From contig JAJUBI010000004.1 of assembly GCA_022419385.1 (NCBI GenBank), positions 558,001 through 622,000 of the forward strand: a stretch of 64,000 bases of DNA, read 5' to 3'. This DNA comes from Paraconiothyrium sp. Pb-2020 (taxonomy: Eukaryota > Ascomycota > Dothideomycetes > Pleosporales > Didymosphaeriaceae). The translations under genes were made by a program, and so were the position numbers. The notes beneath the pieces were generated by a model, which was not told where the DNA came from, did not search any database, and saw only the letters and a list, made by a program, of their open reading frames with translations. This document shows positions 62,814 through 64,000 of this stretch, piece after piece (position 1 is the stretch's first letter; every line of letters starts with the position of its first letter).

Positions 62814-63636
62814 TTATCGACCAAATCCAGGTGGTCCACCTCGCCCGCCCGGAGGAAACCCTGGTGGCGCGCCGCCGAAAGGTGGTGGGCCTCCGAAACC
62901 AGCAGGTGGTCCGCCCGATGGAAAGCCAGGTGGTCCGCCTGGAGGTCCCCCGCGTCCGAATCCAGGTGGGCCAAAGCCGCCCGGCGCGCCTGGGAAGCCT
63001 CCTGGAGGACCGAATCCTGGGCCAGGTCCTCCAACACCAGGCGCTGGTCCAGTCAAGCCGACAGGTAAGCCACGTCCAGCAGGTCTGGCAATGCCCGGGC
63101 CCGCAGACAGAGCTGCAGCCGTGCTCTGGCCCCCAGTTGCTCCGAGTCGCGTAGCTGGGTCTGCCGGAGGTGGCCCGTCGACAGAGACAGAGATGACTTG
63201 TGCGCCACGAATGATGGTCAGTCCGATGGCGCGTCGTTCTTCGGTCTCAGTAACTTGTTGCGCGGCGCCTGGGGCGGCCTTGCCCTTTCGTCGCGTACGG
63301 CGGAATTCTTCTGTATCGGCGAGAACAAGGTTCATGTGCTGAACGAACATGTTAGTCATATCCTTGCAGAATCTTTAGGGCGCGTACCTTGTCGAAAGCG
63401 AGCATCTGTCCCGCCATCTGCCTGCCATCTGCAAGAGTGACTTTCATGCGATAATTGATCTGTTCTGGTGAGTCGGCGCGTTCTCGAAGCGAGGTGAGGA
63501 GCACCTACCAGATTTTGCTATACCGAGGCGTCAGTCAGTCAGTCTACAATAGTTGTTCTCTCAGATCAAGGACTTGAGGGAGGTCGCAGACGGCTGTACT
63601 TACCATCTTCCCCTGTCTGTTTGCGGCGCCAGACAT
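62814..63636 (-). CDS. SMB1: Small nuclear ribonucleoprotein-associated protein B (SmB)
   Basis: Model: complement(join(62814..63338, 63388..63459, 63509..63517, 63604..63636)), 212 aa. The Sm fold is present: Sm1 (INYRMKVTLADGRQMAGQMLAFDKHMNLVLADTEEF) and Sm2 (IGLTIIRGAQVISVSV), followed by a Gly/Pro-rich tail with PPG/GFG repeats, as in SmB. The 9-nt micro-exon 63509-63517 encodes QNL and keeps the family spacing of three residues between KM and I/L-N/D-Y. SmB is one of seven Sm proteins ringing the U1, U2, U4 and U5 snRNAs. Introns are 86, 49 and 49 nt. It shares a 259-bp divergent promoter with RPL11. Confidence 0.93.
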
Positions 63637-63895
63637 GCTGGTTGTGGTGCGTCCGAGGACGACTTCAGCAATAAAAACTGGAAAGGTATTTGAACCGTAG
63701 GTACAGCCCCTGTCGTGAAGTTCGCGGGGTGTATATGTGGAGCTGCTCGACATCGTGAAGCTTTGCGATACTAGGGCGGCGCCAAGGACTCGCTTACGGT
63801 TTGGCCTAGCGCACCTTCCGCGCACACTTTCTCAATCCGCGACGGACACTCAGCGACTTCGACACTCCAGCCAACTAACCTCCGCAGCACACACA
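63637..63895. promoter_or_regulatory. Compact divergent promoter SmB / RPL11
   Basis: 259 bp separate the two start codons, linking a splicing gene and a ribosomal protein gene. No specific factor site can be named with confidence. Confidence 0.45.
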
Positions 63896-64000
63896 ATGGT
63901 ACGCAATAATTCTACGACGCGCTCTCAAGGACATTGGGATCGCTAACACAATGCGCAGGCCGACTCCAAAGCCTCCAACCCCATGCGGGAGCTTCGCATC
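63896..64000 (+). CDS. RPL11: 60S ribosomal protein L11 (uL5), cut by the window edge
   Basis: Model: join(63896..63898, 63959..>64000). The first coding exon is just the ATG; a 60-nt intron follows at once (donor GTACGC, branch CTAAC, acceptor GCAG). The second exon gives ADSKASNPMRELRI, which with the Met matches the conserved N-terminus of eukaryotic L11, a component of the 5S RNP in the large subunit. Only 15 residues are visible, so identity rests on this short but distinctive start. Confidence 0.8.

Noticed and set aside
1..64000. CRISPR arrays, transposons, rRNA and prophage-like elements
   Set aside because: No repeat-spacer arrays, transposase motifs, long terminal repeats or rRNA-like sequences were seen; the genome is eukaryotic.

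Overview
The window is ordinary nuclear DNA of a filamentous ascomycete (Pezizomycotina). Genes lie on both strands, most are broken by 44-130 nt GT-AG introns with CTAAC or CTGAC branch points, and the products are fungal-type (Zn2Cys6 regulator, KipA-like kinesin, fungal-only disordered proteins). A black, stress-tolerant Dothideomycete is my guess from overall flavour only; the sequence does not prove the class. I modelled the genes exon by exon: 22 confident genes (two cut by the window edges), two weaker calls, and the gaps between them.

Layout. 1-10.4 kb is gene-poor: a truncated fungal N-terminal-domain gene (1-1060), a possible decayed gene (2.8-3.7 kb), a doubtful small membrane ORF (5.1-5.4 kb), a Zn2Cys6 transcription factor (5.7-7.3 kb), then 3 kb with nothing convincing. 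10.4-31.9 kb is a housekeeping block: dienelactone hydrolase, condensin subunit BRN1, a Na+/Ca2+-exchanger-type transporter, a ubiquitin-like-domain protein, a secreted epoxide hydrolase, a secreted CAP protein, the U3 processome WD40 protein UTP13, and a conserved fungal membrane protein. 33.8-45.7 kb holds a kinesin-7, a GT23-like fucosyltransferase and a DExH RNA helicase with a mitochondrial-looking N-terminus.

46.0-53.8 kb is the most interesting part: a compact mycosporine (UV-sunscreen) locus. It has a membrane-anchored ATP-grasp ligase (MysC-like) and an O-methyltransferase (MysB-like) in tandem on the minus strand, then a divergent sedoheptulose-7-phosphate cyclase (2-demethyl-4-deoxygadusol synthase, MysA-like) on the plus strand, followed by a drug/metabolite-type transporter. 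The three enzymes would convert sedoheptulose 7-phosphate to 4-deoxygadusol and then attach one amino acid or amino alcohol. No MysD- or MysE-like second ligase is present, which suggests a single-substituted oxo-mycosporine, the kind fungi are known to make.

54.2-64 kb returns to housekeeping: proteasome PRE1 (start codon split by an intron), enolase, a large disordered protein, mitochondrial pyruvate carrier MPC1, spliceosomal SmB (with a 9-nt micro-exon) and the start of ribosomal protein L11 (intron straight after ATG). Several genes carry exon structures that automatic annotation easily gets wrong; these are listed as findings.
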